Source: a virus. From it: DNA of 64,000 nt. Positions 34,328 through 41,343 of this stretch are shown here, one piece after another (position 1 is the stretch's first letter; every line of letters starts with the position of its first letter). Below the pieces are notes generated by a model, which searched no databases, was not told where the DNA came from, and worked only from the letters and a program-made list of their open reading frames with translations. The stretch is from positions 24,951-88,950 of IMG/VR virus record IMGVR_UViG_3300035034_000851. One strand, 5' to 3'. A program made the translations under genes and the position numbers.

Positions 34328-34657
34328 TTAATAAATGTTATTATGATAGTAATCATTCATAATAACAGATTGAACATTTTTTAAACATTCTACAGCTGCA
34401 AAAGCTTTTACCAGTTTAAGAGGTAATTTTTTAGGAAAATCAAATTTAATTGTAAATTCTCTTCCTTGCCTACTATGAAAAACAAAAGTAGATTCGCCAT
34501 CATTTGCTTTTTTAAAACCTAATTCCATTTTAGGTATAATACAAGATTTTACTTCAAAATGATTTTTTAAAAGTGTATCATAATGGCCTGCATAAAAGTT
34601 AACAATACCTTTATGACTTGTTATAACATTTTTTTTATTTTTTTCTATTTTGTTCAT
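34328..34657 (-). CDS. Hypothetical protein (109 aa), paralogue A
   Basis: Starts MNKIEKNKKNVITSHKGIVN and ends with KAFAAVECLKNVQSVIMNDY. The protein at 34933 shares the C-terminal pattern (KGMCAVKCLKEVENVL) and a preceding F-x-x-R-x-x-R/N-x-E-F/I strand, so they look like distant paralogues. Function unknown. Confidence 0.5.
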   Translation of the reverse strand: MNKIEKNKKNVITSHKGIVNFYAGHYDTLLKNHFEVKSCIIPKMELGFKKANDGESTFVFHSRQGREFTIKFDFPKKLPLKLVKAFAAVECLKNVQSVIMNDYYHNNIY

Positions 34658-34949
34658 TAAACATTTTGTTTATATAGAAATTATAACCTAAATGATAATC
34701 TTCATCTATTATTAATTTCTTTTTACTTTTATTTCTTTTACAATCCTCAAATCCTAAATTAAATTGAGTAAGTTTACTACTTATTATTAATCCTTGATAT
34801 ATTAAGACAAAAATAATAATTATAAAAAACATTACTAAAAATTGTAAATTCTCGTAATTTTTAACAATAAAACTTATTGTTAATATAAATGTTAATATTG
34901 ATAACAATACTAAAAATATTTTTGATCTTAATTTAAAACGGTAATACAT
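34635..34949 (-). CDS. Small membrane protein (104 aa, two TM segments)
   Basis: Two hydrophobic segments (residues 11-29 and 37-57, rich in Ile/Phe/Leu) precede a basic soluble tail. Function unknown. Overlaps both neighbours. Confidence 0.5.
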   Translation of the reverse strand: MYYRFKLRSKIFLVLLSILTFILTISFIVKNYENLQFLVMFFIIIIFVLIYQGLIISSKLTQFNLGFEDCKRNKSKKKLIIDEDYHLGYNFYINKMFNEQNRKK

Positions 34950-35208
34950 TTTCTACTTCTTTTAAACATTTTACTGCACACATTCCTTTAAAAACGTCCA
35001 TTCTTAGAGTATTTATCTCTTCCAATTGAATATTAATTTCTCTATTATTTGTACAAAAATAAAAACCTCTTATAGGTTTCTGGTTTTTAACTGATTTTTC
35101 TACATAATCATCATGATCAATTATAAAATCATCTATCCCATTATTTTCAAACAAATCATTTACTTCTTTTAAATATTCACCTTCTTTTCCTTCTATTTTA
35201 CTATACAT
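34933..35208 (-). CDS. Hypothetical protein (91 aa), paralogue B
   Basis: The frame is open from 35262, but the first 18 codons would translate a tRNA-like element (35211-35278). MYSKIEGKEGEYLKEVND at 35208, directly after that element, is the better start. The C-terminus FKGMCAVKCLKEVENVL resembles the protein at 34328. Confidence 0.5.
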   Translation of the reverse strand: MYSKIEGKEGEYLKEVNDLFENNGIDDFIIDHDDYVEKSVKNQKPIRGFYFCTNNREINIQLEEINTLRMDVFKGMCAVKCLKEVENVLPF

Positions 35209-35210
35209 AG

Positions 35211-35278
35211 CGAACACACATGGAATCGAACCATAATCTTTTTTAAAAAATGCTTTTACCATTAAGCTATGTGTGTTC
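35211..35278 (-). ncRNA. tRNA-like element lacking a normal anticodon arm
   Basis: A 68-nt element with a perfect GAACACACA/TGTGTGTTC closing helix, a standard D arm (TAGCTTAATGGTAAAAGC) and a T arm with TTCGATT loop between TATGG and CCATG. Where an anticodon arm should be there is only ATTTTTTAAAAAAGAT, too short for a 5-bp stem with a 7-base loop plus variable region. It may be a degraded or processing-signal tRNA. Confidence 0.45.
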
Positions 35279-35350
35279 TTGAGAATTAGGTTCTCACGGC
35301 TTTGATCCTACCTTAAAAAGGTGCTCCAAATCTTGAGTAATACTCAAAAT
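35279..35350 (-). other. Cluster of three perfect hairpins
   Basis: Minus strand: TTGAGT-ATT-ACTCAA, ACCTT-TTT-AAGGT (inside a TTTG/CAAA helix) and TGAGAA-CCTAA-TTCTCA lie in a row between the amidotransferase gene and the tRNA-like element. They may be RNA processing or termination structures; no gene is present. Confidence 0.4.
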
Positions 35351-35367
35351 TAATAATCTTTACTATT

Positions 35368-36096
35368 TTAATCTTTTTTTTCATATTCTAGTAGTAATTC
35401 AATTGATCTCATAGTATATGTATCAAACAAAATTTCAGGATGCCATTGTACAGACACTATAGGATAACCTATATATTCCATTGCTTCTATTCTACCAGAA
35501 TCAATTTTACCTAGAGCTGCTGTTACAACTGCTTTTTCAGTGTCACAAACTTTAACACATTGATGATGTCTAGAATTAACATCCATAATGTGATTAACTC
35601 TTTCATCTTTTATTAATATGTATTCTCCTTTTTTAGCACCAGAAGCATGAGTATTAAAGAAATTCTTTAATTCCACTTTTTCTATAACTGCTCCAAATAC
35701 ATATTCAGACAAAGGTTCTATCTTATCTTGAATAAGCTTCATACCAAAATGAGCAGCTAATTCTTGATGACCTCTACAAATGCCAAATATAGGCGTTTTA
35801 CTCTCAACATATAATGGTAATACATTTCTAGTAAAAAAGTCTCTCTGTGGATCTAAACGACCTACTAATGAAGATAATTCTTCATCATAAAGTGCAGGAT
35901 CTACGTCAGCTCCACCAGGTAATATTAAAATGTCTAAGTCTTTAATAAAATCATTAGTATGATGTATTAATACTAAATTTAATGTTTTTTCGGCTCTTCT
36001 TGCTATTTCTTCACAAAATCTTACATAAGCAATTCCCATGCCTACATGACTTCTTACAGTCATATTTGTTACTAATCCAATTTTTAATTTGTTCAT
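35368..36096 (-). CDS. Class I glutamine amidotransferase-like hydrolase (peptidase C26, PuuD-like), copy 2
   Basis: A 242-aa protein with full C26 motifs: LDILILPGGADVDPALYDEE near 52, TPIFGICRGHQELA near 101 with nucleophile Cys, NSRHHQCVKV near 173, and IVSVQWHPEILF near 215 with catalytic His-Glu. PuuD-type enzymes hydrolyse gamma-glutamyl-GABA and similar gamma-glutamyl amides. It is only distantly like copy 1 at 31104, so the two probably have different substrates. Its ATG overlaps the TGA of the preceding small gene. Confidence 0.88.
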   Translation of the reverse strand: MNKLKIGLVTNMTVRSHVGMGIAYVRFCEEIARRAEKTLNLVLIHHTNDFIKDLDILILPGGADVDPALYDEELSSLVGRLDPQRDFFTRNVLPLYVESKTPIFGICRGHQELAAHFGMKLIQDKIEPLSEYVFGAVIEKVELKNFFNTHASGAKKGEYILIKDERVNHIMDVNSRHHQCVKVCDTEKAVVTAALGKIDSGRIEAMEYIGYPIVSVQWHPEILFDTYTMRSIELLLEYEKKD

Positions 36097-36206
36097 TTCT
36101 TGTTAATTTTTATTAGGTCTCTTTTGGATACTACTCCATTTTTTATTAAATTCTTTGTAATTTTATTCAATCTGAATAAATAAAACAATTTTAATTTTAA
36201 TCTCAT
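36093..36206 (-). CDS. Very small basic protein (37 aa)
   Basis: ATG at 36206, stop overlapping the amidotransferase start as ATGA. Lys/Leu-rich (MRLKLKLFYLFRLNKITKN). Possibly a coupling leader peptide for the amidotransferase; function unknown. Confidence 0.4.
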   Translation of the reverse strand: MRLKLKLFYLFRLNKITKNLIKNGVVSKRDLIKINKK

Positions 36207-36221
36207 TGATATTTTAAAAGT

Positions 36222-36251
36222 ATACTACTGCATATTTCTACACAGTAGTAT
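36222..36251 (-). terminator. Probable terminator hairpin
   Basis: Minus strand ATACTACTG/CAGTAGTAT, a 9-bp stem with a 12-base loop, just after the stop of the 36260 gene. The trailing ACTTTTAAAA is a weak T-run. Confidence 0.55.
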
Positions 36252-36259
36252 TTACTTAA

Positions 36260-36541
36260 TTACCTTGTTGTAGGGTATTTCTTTTTAAAAGGCTTTTTTG
36301 GTTCAAACTTATCTACTATTTGTTTAGTAAATTTGTTACCACAATGATTTGTTAAATAGTCTATTTTTCCAAGACTACTATTACCTAGATCATTTTTTCT
36401 ACCTCTAGCACTATTAGATAGTACTCTTACAATTTGATTGCCATCTTTTGCAGATACAATTCTTACATCATTTTTAGTTGATAGTGATCTAATCACTTCA
36501 TCTGGAGATGAATATCTCTTTTTACGTGTTACTTTGTTCAT
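36260..36541 (-). CDS. Basic hypothetical protein (93 aa)
   Basis: Lys/Arg-rich with SSPDEVIRSLSTKNDVRIVSA; no family recognised. Followed by a hairpin. Confidence 0.5.
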   Translation of the reverse strand: MNKVTRKKRYSSPDEVIRSLSTKNDVRIVSAKDGNQIVRVLSNSARGRKNDLGNSSLGKIDYLTNHCGNKFTKQIVDKFEPKKPFKKKYPTTR

Positions 36542-36555
36542 TGTTTTTTCTTGTT

Positions 36556-36822
36556 TTAATACCTTAAATTTGATTTATTTTTTTTAATTCTATCAGTTAT
36601 AATATTGAACCATACTATGCAATTTACAAATTGAAAGAATGCCCATATAAACAAAAATGTTGCTCTTTCTTCTAAATTTATATTAGGTAAATCCATAAAT
36701 ATTTGAAAAAAATGTTCTGATTCCCATACAATATATATTTTAATTAAATAAAATATACTATAACATATTATAGAAGTTATTAACATATTTAGACTTATTC
36801 TTTGATATTTAGCTAAAATCAT
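36556..36822 (-). CDS. Small membrane protein (88 aa, two TM)
   Basis: Two hydrophobic segments (residues 11-31 and 54-75) and a basic C-terminus. First of three adjacent two-TM proteins (36556, 36809, 37099). Function unknown. Confidence 0.5.
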   Translation of the reverse strand: MILAKYQRISLNMLITSIICYSIFYLIKIYIVWESEHFFQIFMDLPNINLEERATFLFIWAFFQFVNCIVWFNIITDRIKKNKSNLRY

Positions 36823-37096
36823 CTTCTTTATGTGTGTTAATTATTCTTATTACTGTAATTACAAATAATATAAATCCAGAAATACTATATACAAATCCTC
36901 TATAGTTCCAGTGATAATGGTGACCTTCTGATCCTCCAAAACCACCTTTTCCACATCTTTCACTTAAATCTAATAAATGTAAAGTATTAAAATTGTTATA
37001 CCAAAATTCAGTGTCAGTAAAAAGTGACATTAACATCATACTTACAGATAATAATATTACTTGTAATATTAATTTATTATATCCTTTTAATTTCAT
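36809..37096 (-). CDS. Small membrane protein with His-rich loop (95 aa)
   Basis: Two hydrophobic segments (residues 8-26 and 66-84) around a loop CGKGGFGGSEGHHYHWNYRG. The Gly/His-rich loop could bind metal. Function unknown; overlaps the neighbour by 14 bases. Confidence 0.5.
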   Translation of the reverse strand: MKLKGYNKLILQVILLSVSMMLMSLFTDTEFWYNNFNTLHLLDLSERCGKGGFGGSEGHHYHWNYRGFVYSISGFILFVITVIRIINTHKEDDFS

Positions 37097-37098
37097 AA

Positions 37099-37302
37099 TT
37101 ATTTCTTATAATGTTTAATTATTATGTAAAAAATGACTAACAACATTAAAGGCCACGCTATTAACGTGGAAAATAACATTTTATCAATGTCTTTACCATC
37201 ATCTTTATTCCAAAATTCAATTCCATGCTTTTCAGTTAATGAAACTAATTTGAAATTAATCAATACTCCTATTAAAAAGTATATTATTAAATATAATATC
37301 AT
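37099..37302 (-). CDS. Small membrane protein (67 aa, two TM)
   Basis: Hydrophobic residues 2-19 and 44-63 flank a short charged loop. Function unknown. Two-base gap to the next membrane protein. Confidence 0.5.
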   Translation of the reverse strand: MILYLIIYFLIGVLINFKLVSLTEKHGIEFWNKDDGKDIDKMLFSTLIAWPLMLLVIFYIIIKHYKK

Positions 37303-37303
37303 A

Positions 37304-37450
37304 TTAAAATCTTGTTACAGTTCCTGGATTCATTTTTCTTTGTGAACTATTAAATCCATCTAAATTACCACTACAAATCAGTTCTACTCTATTAGTAGTT
37401 TTAACATTTGTAGGTTGTTTTACTTTAATTCTTGGTCTTTTATTTTTCAT
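37304..37450 (-). CDS. Small basic hypothetical protein (48 aa)
   Basis: ATG at 37450, stop TAA at 37306-37304. Starts MKNKRPRIKVKQPTNVKTTN. Below usual ORF cut-offs but fills the space between two genes exactly. Not recognised. Confidence 0.45.
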   Translation of the reverse strand: MKNKRPRIKVKQPTNVKTTNRVELICSGNLDGFNSSQRKMNPGTVTRF

Positions 37451-37452
37451 AA

Positions 37453-37704
37453 TTACTTAAATTTTTTTTTTAAATCTGTTAGTATTTCTCTTGCTCCTAT
37501 TAAATAAGATGTAGTGTCTAGGTAAGTAGGACAATTAGTATGTTTTAATTCTGTTTTTATATTTGATATTCTTTCATCAAATATAGCGTTAATTTCTTCT
37601 ACAGTATAAGTTTTAACTGTTACTTTTGCTATAGGAGCTGGTGGTGGTTTTGATGTTTTACTTAATGGAGGTTTAGGTTTTATATGTATTTTTCTATAAT
37701 TCAT
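37453..37704 (-). CDS. Hypothetical protein (83 aa)
   Basis: Basic Pro-rich N-terminus (KIHIKPKPPLSKTSKPPPAP) followed by a helical half (EEINAIFDERISNIKTEL). Not recognised. Confidence 0.5.
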   Translation of the reverse strand: MNYRKIHIKPKPPLSKTSKPPPAPIAKVTVKTYTVEEINAIFDERISNIKTELKHTNCPTYLDTTSYLIGAREILTDLKKKFK

Positions 37705-37707
37705 AAT

Positions 37708-38340
37708 TTATAAATTTTCTTTAATCCAATTGTTTATATTAGTAATTAAAAACTTTTTTTTAGTTCCATTTGTATTTGGATTTCCATTTCCAACAACATA
37801 TTGAACACTTTTTGTTTTTAGTCTAAAATCATTAAATCCTTTTTTAAGAAAGATTTCAACTTCACTTTTACTATACATTTTTTCTTTAATCAAGTGTATT
37901 ATTACTTCATTGTTAGGTGTTAATTTTAATCTCCAATCAGGTTTATCTAATCCTGTAGGGTTATCATCATCGTAGTCACACCAATCAAGATATTCTAAGT
38001 TAACCTCATTAATACCGCCTTGTCTAGAATATTCTTCTACAAATGATTGTGGTATTTGGTTTACTCCAATAAGCTTCTTATCTGTTGTTGCTACAATTTT
38101 TCTACTACCATCAGAGTTTTTGGGTGTATTTGTGTCGCGAAGGTGAGCCTTAAATTTTTGTATAGAGTTTGTCACACTCCAATAGTACCAATCCTCATCT
38201 TTAATCTCTTCATCTGATGTGAAATAGAGATGACAAGCTTTACTGTCTCCATAAGGATATAACAATAAACTAGGACCGTATCTATGAATAGCTCCGCTCT
38301 TTGCAGGTAACATTATTACCTGTACTGTTTCTAATTGCAT
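37708..38340 (-). CDS. Conserved Bacteroidota-phage hypothetical protein (210 aa)
   Basis: Contains SRKIVATTDKKLIGVNQIPQSFVEEY and a later WRLKLTPNNEVIIHLI. I recall this pattern from crAss-like and related phages, where function is unknown. Three-base gap to the neighbour. Confidence 0.6.
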   Translation of the reverse strand: MQLETVQVIMLPAKSGAIHRYGPSLLLYPYGDSKACHLYFTSDEEIKDEDWYYWSVTNSIQKFKAHLRDTNTPKNSDGSRKIVATTDKKLIGVNQIPQSFVEEYSRQGGINEVNLEYLDWCDYDDDNPTGLDKPDWRLKLTPNNEVIIHLIKEKMYSKSEVEIFLKKGFNDFRLKTKSVQYVVGNGNPNTNGTKKKFLITNINNWIKENL

Positions 38341-38352
38341 TTTGATTTTGTT

Positions 38353-38514
38353 TTAAGGTTTATTGAAAATTCCTACTACTACTCTATAAAGTAGCACAAT
38401 AGGTGCAAAAATTATATGAGATGCAGAGTGTTCATTCCAATCATGTTGGTCACTTACACGACAACCATACGCTATCCATATTATTCCTGTTAATGTAATT
38501 TCTAATATTGTCAT
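38353..38514 (-). CDS. Small membrane-type protein (53 aa)
   Basis: ATG at 38514, TAA at 38355-38353. Hydrophobic stretches at both ends (TILEITLTGIIWIAYG; HIIFAPIVLLYRVVVGIF) with a short polar middle. It begins right after the terminator-like 3' end of the large structured RNA. Function unknown. Confidence 0.4.
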   Translation of the reverse strand: MTILEITLTGIIWIAYGCRVSDQHDWNEHSASHIIFAPIVLLYRVVVGIFNKP

Positions 38515-38520
38515 AATTTT

Positions 38521-39005
38521 TAATTTTTTTAAAAGCAGGATTATACTCTCCTGCTAGGAGTTTTACTGTATTCTCAGTGATGTATTAGCACCATCTATAT
38601 TTCTATAAATGGTCACAAGATAATTAGTACATGACTCGGATTACTTAATTCATCCTCCATTCTGTCTATCTCTTGTTGTAAACTCCTAAGTGTATTCTAA
38701 CTACTTCTCAATGTTTTATTATAGTGTTAAATCTATTCAAACATACTATTGTTTCATCTAAGTAACGTCATTTAACAGATTAGTTACTATATCTCTATCC
38801 AACATATTACCATACAGTTGGTACACTTGATAAATTTGTATGTAATAACACTAAGCTTAGACTGTAGTTTCTATTAAACCTGCTTACCTCCAGGTGCTTG
38901 TGTTATTACAATTTATATTCTATCTTTATTTAGTGACATTGACCACGGTTTTATCCATTTTCAGGACCGAGGTTAATCACAACGTCATAGGTTTAACGTA
39001 TTTCT
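38521..39005 (-). ncRNA. Large structured non-coding RNA (about 480 nt), family unknown
   Basis: No credible gene lies in this gap. Read leftward it folds into several long-range helices: GTAATAACAC/GTGTTATTAC (10 bp, about 38850-38905), TAGGAGTTTAC pairing with GTAAAACTCCTA (about 38683 with 38560), AGTAAC/GTTACT, ACCAT/ATGGT, and a TTG/CAA plus TGAC/GTCA stem near the 5' end. It finishes with AGCAGGA/TCCTGCT and T/A runs, a terminator shape. Size, ornate branching and proximity to tRNA/tmRNA recall giant phage RNAs such as GOLLD and ROOL, but I cannot match either by eye. Confidence 0.5.
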
Positions 39006-39251
39006 TTACCAATTTGGTTCATCATACATACACAAATTATAACCTATTTGTGCAGTTATAAAAACTTCTTCTCTAAAAAACCAATGTTCTTTATTACCTG
39101 AACAATCATTTTCTAATTCTATCCAATACAAACCATTTTTAGTTCCATAATCAGATATTGTTCCACAATTACACTCTGGTGTTGGTGTAATATTTTCTTT
39201 GTTACATCCTAAAAATGTAAGAAATGTTAGTATTAATAGTAATTTTTTCAT
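39006..39251 (-). CDS. Small lipoprotein (81 aa)
   Basis: Signal peptide MKKLLLILTFLTFLGC with a lipobox-type FLGC (Cys16 lipidated), then a short Cys-containing domain (ECNCG, DCSGN). Phage lipoproteins often block superinfection or inactivate receptors; here that is inference only. It lies between two structured RNAs. Confidence 0.65.
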   Translation of the reverse strand: MKKLLLILTFLTFLGCNKENITPTPECNCGTISDYGTKNGLYWIELENDCSGNKEHWFFREEVFITAQIGYNLCMYDEPNW

Positions 39252-39271
39252 TTGTATTTAATTTTTTAAAA

Positions 39272-39402
39272 AACTATTCACTTCAGGATCTTCACCTGCC
39301 TTTTAAGATTCTACGTGATATTAATTTATCGTAGTTCTTTTAATATATACTTGTACTTCTCAGTTAAGAGTCAGTACGAGCTTTCTTACTTTGTGAATAG
39401 TT
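39272..39402 (-). ncRNA. Structured RNA with terminator end (unit between lipoprotein and membrane genes)
   Basis: Perfect 10-bp closing helix AACTATTCAC/GTGAATAGTT with a T-run directly after it. Inside are three arms: GTACT/AGTAC, CTACG/CGTAG and CAGG-TGAAGAT-CCTG. There is no coding frame of note. It looks like a discrete RNA whose closing stem doubles as its terminator. Confidence 0.45.
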
Positions 39403-39407
39403 TGTGT

Positions 39408-39512
39408 TATTAATAGTTTCGGGTCTTTCAAGGTTTCTGTTAATTCCGTAGAACCTAATGTGAGCTAAACCCTTAGCTTGTCCACATTTTTACAGCTTCA
39501 CTACTATTAATA
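39408..39512 (-). ncRNA. Structured RNA upstream of 39272 unit
   Basis: Closing helix TATTAATAGT/ACTATTAATA (10 bp) with inner AGCTAA-GGGT-TTAGCT, AGGTT/AACCT and GGGT/ACCC helices. It sits a few bases upstream of the next structured unit, so both could be parts of one transcript. Unknown family. Confidence 0.42.
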
Positions 39513-39560
39513 TAAAGATAACAACGTTCCAAATTTCCGCAAAGGATGTGTTTCAATTAT

Positions 39561-39851
39561 CTATTTCTTGTTTGTTGTAAAATGATTAGCTCCACCTGTG
39601 TTAGGAGTATAAATTGTTGTGTTTAACCATTTTTTAAGAGGTTTACTCATTTTACTTTTTAATACAATTATTCTATCAATTGATTTAATTGCTAAAATAA
39701 AAAATAAACCCCCCCAAGAACTTATACTTATCAAAAAAAATCCAAGTAAAATTTCTACTGTAAGTTTATCTTTTTCAATTAAAATTTCACTTATAGATGC
39801 ATATAAAAACATAATAAGATACCCTATAAAATATATAATAAGAAAATTCAT
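39561..39851 (-). CDS. Membrane protein (96 aa)
   Basis: Two to three hydrophobic segments in residues 1-60 and a polar tail ending ANHFTTNKK. Function unknown. Overlaps the next gene by four bases. Confidence 0.5.
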   Translation of the reverse strand: MNFLIIYFIGYLIMFLYASISEILIEKDKLTVEILLGFFLISISSWGGLFFILAIKSIDRIIVLKSKMSKPLKKWLNTTIYTPNTGGANHFTTNKK

Positions 39852-40018
39852 ATTCTTTTTAATTCAATAAAAGTTTTATAAAGTAAAAAAGAGAATACAA
39901 AAACTTCAAATAAAGCTATATAACTTTGTAATGTTCCCCACCATATTATTGTAGCATAACCTAATAATATTAAAATTAATGTTAAGCCTAATAATGTAAA
40001 TAATAATAATTTTTTCAT
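39848..40018 (-). CDS. Small membrane protein (56 aa)
   Basis: Start taken at MKKLLLFTLLGLTL (40018) rather than 40081, because the longer frame would run into the preceding gene. Two hydrophobic segments. Function unknown. Confidence 0.45.
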   Translation of the reverse strand: MKKLLLFTLLGLTLILILLGYATIIWWGTLQSYIALFEVFVFSFLLYKTFIELKRI

Positions 40019-40029
40019 ATTGATTTCTG

Positions 40030-40221
40030 TTAATAAGTTAAATAAATAAAAGATAAAATAAGCAAAGCTATAGATACCCAAAATATCATACTACACGTAA
40101 ACCAATTATTGGTCATCACTAACTCATTTTCAAATAAATCATATGCAGTAAACATTACTACTATAATTAAAACGGCTGATAATCCTATTATTAAATAAGG
40201 ATCTAAATCTAAATAATTCAT
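40030..40221 (-). CDS. Small membrane protein (63 aa)
   Basis: Start taken at MNYLDLDPYLIIG (40221). The 17 codons upstream translate the terminator tail of a structured RNA (GTGTGTTTTATTTTA), so they are unlikely to be coding. Two hydrophobic segments. Function unknown. Confidence 0.45.
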   Translation of the reverse strand: MNYLDLDPYLIIGLSAVLIIVVMFTAYDLFENELVMTNNWFTCSMIFWVSIALLILSFIYLTY

Positions 40222-40264
40222 AATATTTCTTTTTTCTTGTTTTTTGATTAATAAAAATAAAATA

Positions 40265-40361
40265 AAACACACTGAAAGAACCCTCTACCTTGTAGATTAT
40301 ACTTTATTGAATTTATCATTATAGATAAAACGTGGTACTACTGCAGTAATACAGTGTGTTT
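40265..40361 (-). ncRNA. Structured RNA with 10-bp closing stem and T-rich tail
   Basis: AAACACACTG/CAGTGTGTTT closes 97 bases and is followed by TTATTTTATTTTTATT. Inner arms: TAC-TGCA-GTA, TTTATC/GATAAA and CTAC/GTAG. The architecture (closing stem as terminator, three inner arms) is like the 39272 unit though the sequences differ. Confidence 0.45.
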
Positions 40362-40373
40362 TTGGTTAAAATA

Positions 40374-40457
40374 AAAAATGCAGTGGACTTGAACCACTAT
40401 TAATAGGGATCTTTAAAAGAATATCCGTATTAACCTCGCCCATGAAAGAGACATTTT
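40374..40457 (-). ncRNA. tRNA-like element with abnormal anticodon region
   Basis: Acceptor AAAATGT/GCATTTT and T arm AGTGG-TTCAAGT-CCACT are tRNA-like, with a D-type arm CTC...GAG. The anticodon region instead shows TTAATA/TATTAA enclosing GGAT...CTTTTAA...ATCC. The inner CTTTTAA would be a lysine (UUU) anticodon loop, but its stem has mismatches. Either a degraded tRNA or one with an inserted hairpin. Confidence 0.45.
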
Positions 40458-40481
40458 ATTATTTCACTGTTTTCTATTCCT

Positions 40482-40548
40482 TCTACATCAGCACACTTTT
40501 CCCTTTTTTGGTTGTGTGCCATCTATCTTACGGATGGTTTTATGTAGA
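40482..40548 (-). ncRNA. Three-way junction RNA element
   Basis: TCTACAT/ATGTAGA closes two inner arms, CCATC/GATGG and GCACAC/GTGTGC. It lies about 25 bases upstream of the tRNA-like element. No coding frame. Part of the gene-free stretch 40222-40623. Confidence 0.4.
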
Positions 40549-40623
40549 TCTAGCTTCTATTTGTTTAAGGATATTCAGCTATTCCCTTCTTTTAACGTCT
40601 TTTGTCTGACTATGATTTTTGAT

Positions 40624-40917
40624 TTACATACACAAAATTTGTTCATATAAGTCAACATTAAAATCAGAATTCATTTCCTTTATTGTACCATTATCAAAAT
40701 CTTTAGCTTCTATTGGAGTATAATGTTCAGTTTTTTCAACTATTGCTTTTATGATTTGACCTTTAGGTAATTGACCTAAACTTTCATACAATTGTATAAT
40801 ACTGACAATACTATCTCCAGATTCATCGTGATTACTGATTAATGTTTTACCATCTGATGATGTAATTAATACTGCAAATGTTTTCATATTATTTTTTGTT
40901 TTTTCTTCGTTATTCAT
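40624..40917 (-). CDS. Hypothetical protein (97 aa)
   Basis: Starts MNNEEKTKNNMKTFAVLITS; MKTFAVL at residue 11 is an alternative start. Soluble, acidic. The upstream sequence is a run of TTTAACA(TT) repeats typical of leaders in this part of the genome. Function unknown. Confidence 0.5.
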   Translation of the reverse strand: MNNEEKTKNNMKTFAVLITSSDGKTLISNHDESGDSIVSIIQLYESLGQLPKGQIIKAIVEKTEHYTPIEAKDFDNGTIKEMNSDFNVDLYEQILCM

Positions 40918-40951
40918 AATGTTAAATTGTTAAAATGTTAAATTATTATTG

Positions 40952-41321
40952 TGGAGGTGCTGGGAGTCGAACCCAGGTCCAAAATGTTAATCATAAATAA
41001 ATTGTTACAAGTTTTGTTTTTGTTTGTATTCTTTAAACTAGAATATTAGGCTGTACTACTTAGTACAAGCTCCACCTTTAGCTTTACAGTTTTATCTCTG
41101 TTTTTGGTAATTTAGTTACCAGCTTAAATCAGCCATACTATGCTGCTATTTCTAGCTTAACAGTAGGGAACATCTGTAATACTCCTTGAGCATCAACAGT
41201 TGTATTTGATATTTGTTTGTCGTTTATGACTTGAAACATATTATTTAATGCATTGATAGTTTCATTTTTGCATACTTGTTCGTCTAATCATAGCCATTCT
41301 GTCAAAAGCCAGAACACCCCC
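40952..41321 (-). ncRNA. ssrA: Transfer-messenger RNA (tmRNA)
   Basis: A 370-nt RNA with both ends of tmRNA. The 5' end is GGGGGTG followed by TTCTGGCTTTTGACAG; the 3' end is a T arm CTGGG-TTCGACT-CCCAG then CACCTCC and discriminator A. The acceptor pairs 7/7 with one G-U. CCA is not encoded. Helix 2 is suggested by ACAAGT/ACTTGT. At nucleotide 95, matching the E. coli resume position, GTC-ATA-AAC-GAC begins a frame of 29 codons that ends LEIAA-TAG (stop at 41140-41138). A GGTAA/TTACC hairpin follows. tmRNA rescues stalled ribosomes and tags their products for proteolysis. Confidence 0.9.
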
Positions 41322-41335
41322 ATATTGTTAAAGAG
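41322..41335 (-). promoter_or_regulatory. CTCTTTAACAATA element before tmRNA
   Basis: The 13-mer CTCTTTAACAATA (41335-41323) ends two bases before the mature 5' end of tmRNA. An identical copy at 41435-41423 ends two bases before the closing stem of the hairpin RNA, exactly 100 bases away. It could be a promoter box or a processing site. Confidence 0.45.
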
Positions 41336-41343
41336 TTTAAAAA

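Noticed and set aside
35209-35262. First 18 codons of the 34933 gene
   Set aside because: They lie inside a tRNA-like element with a perfect acceptor helix, so they are unlikely to be coding.
40222-40272. N-terminal extension MCFILFLLIKK of the 40030 gene
   Set aside because: It is the translated T-rich tail of a structured RNA's terminator; ATG at 40221 is preferred.
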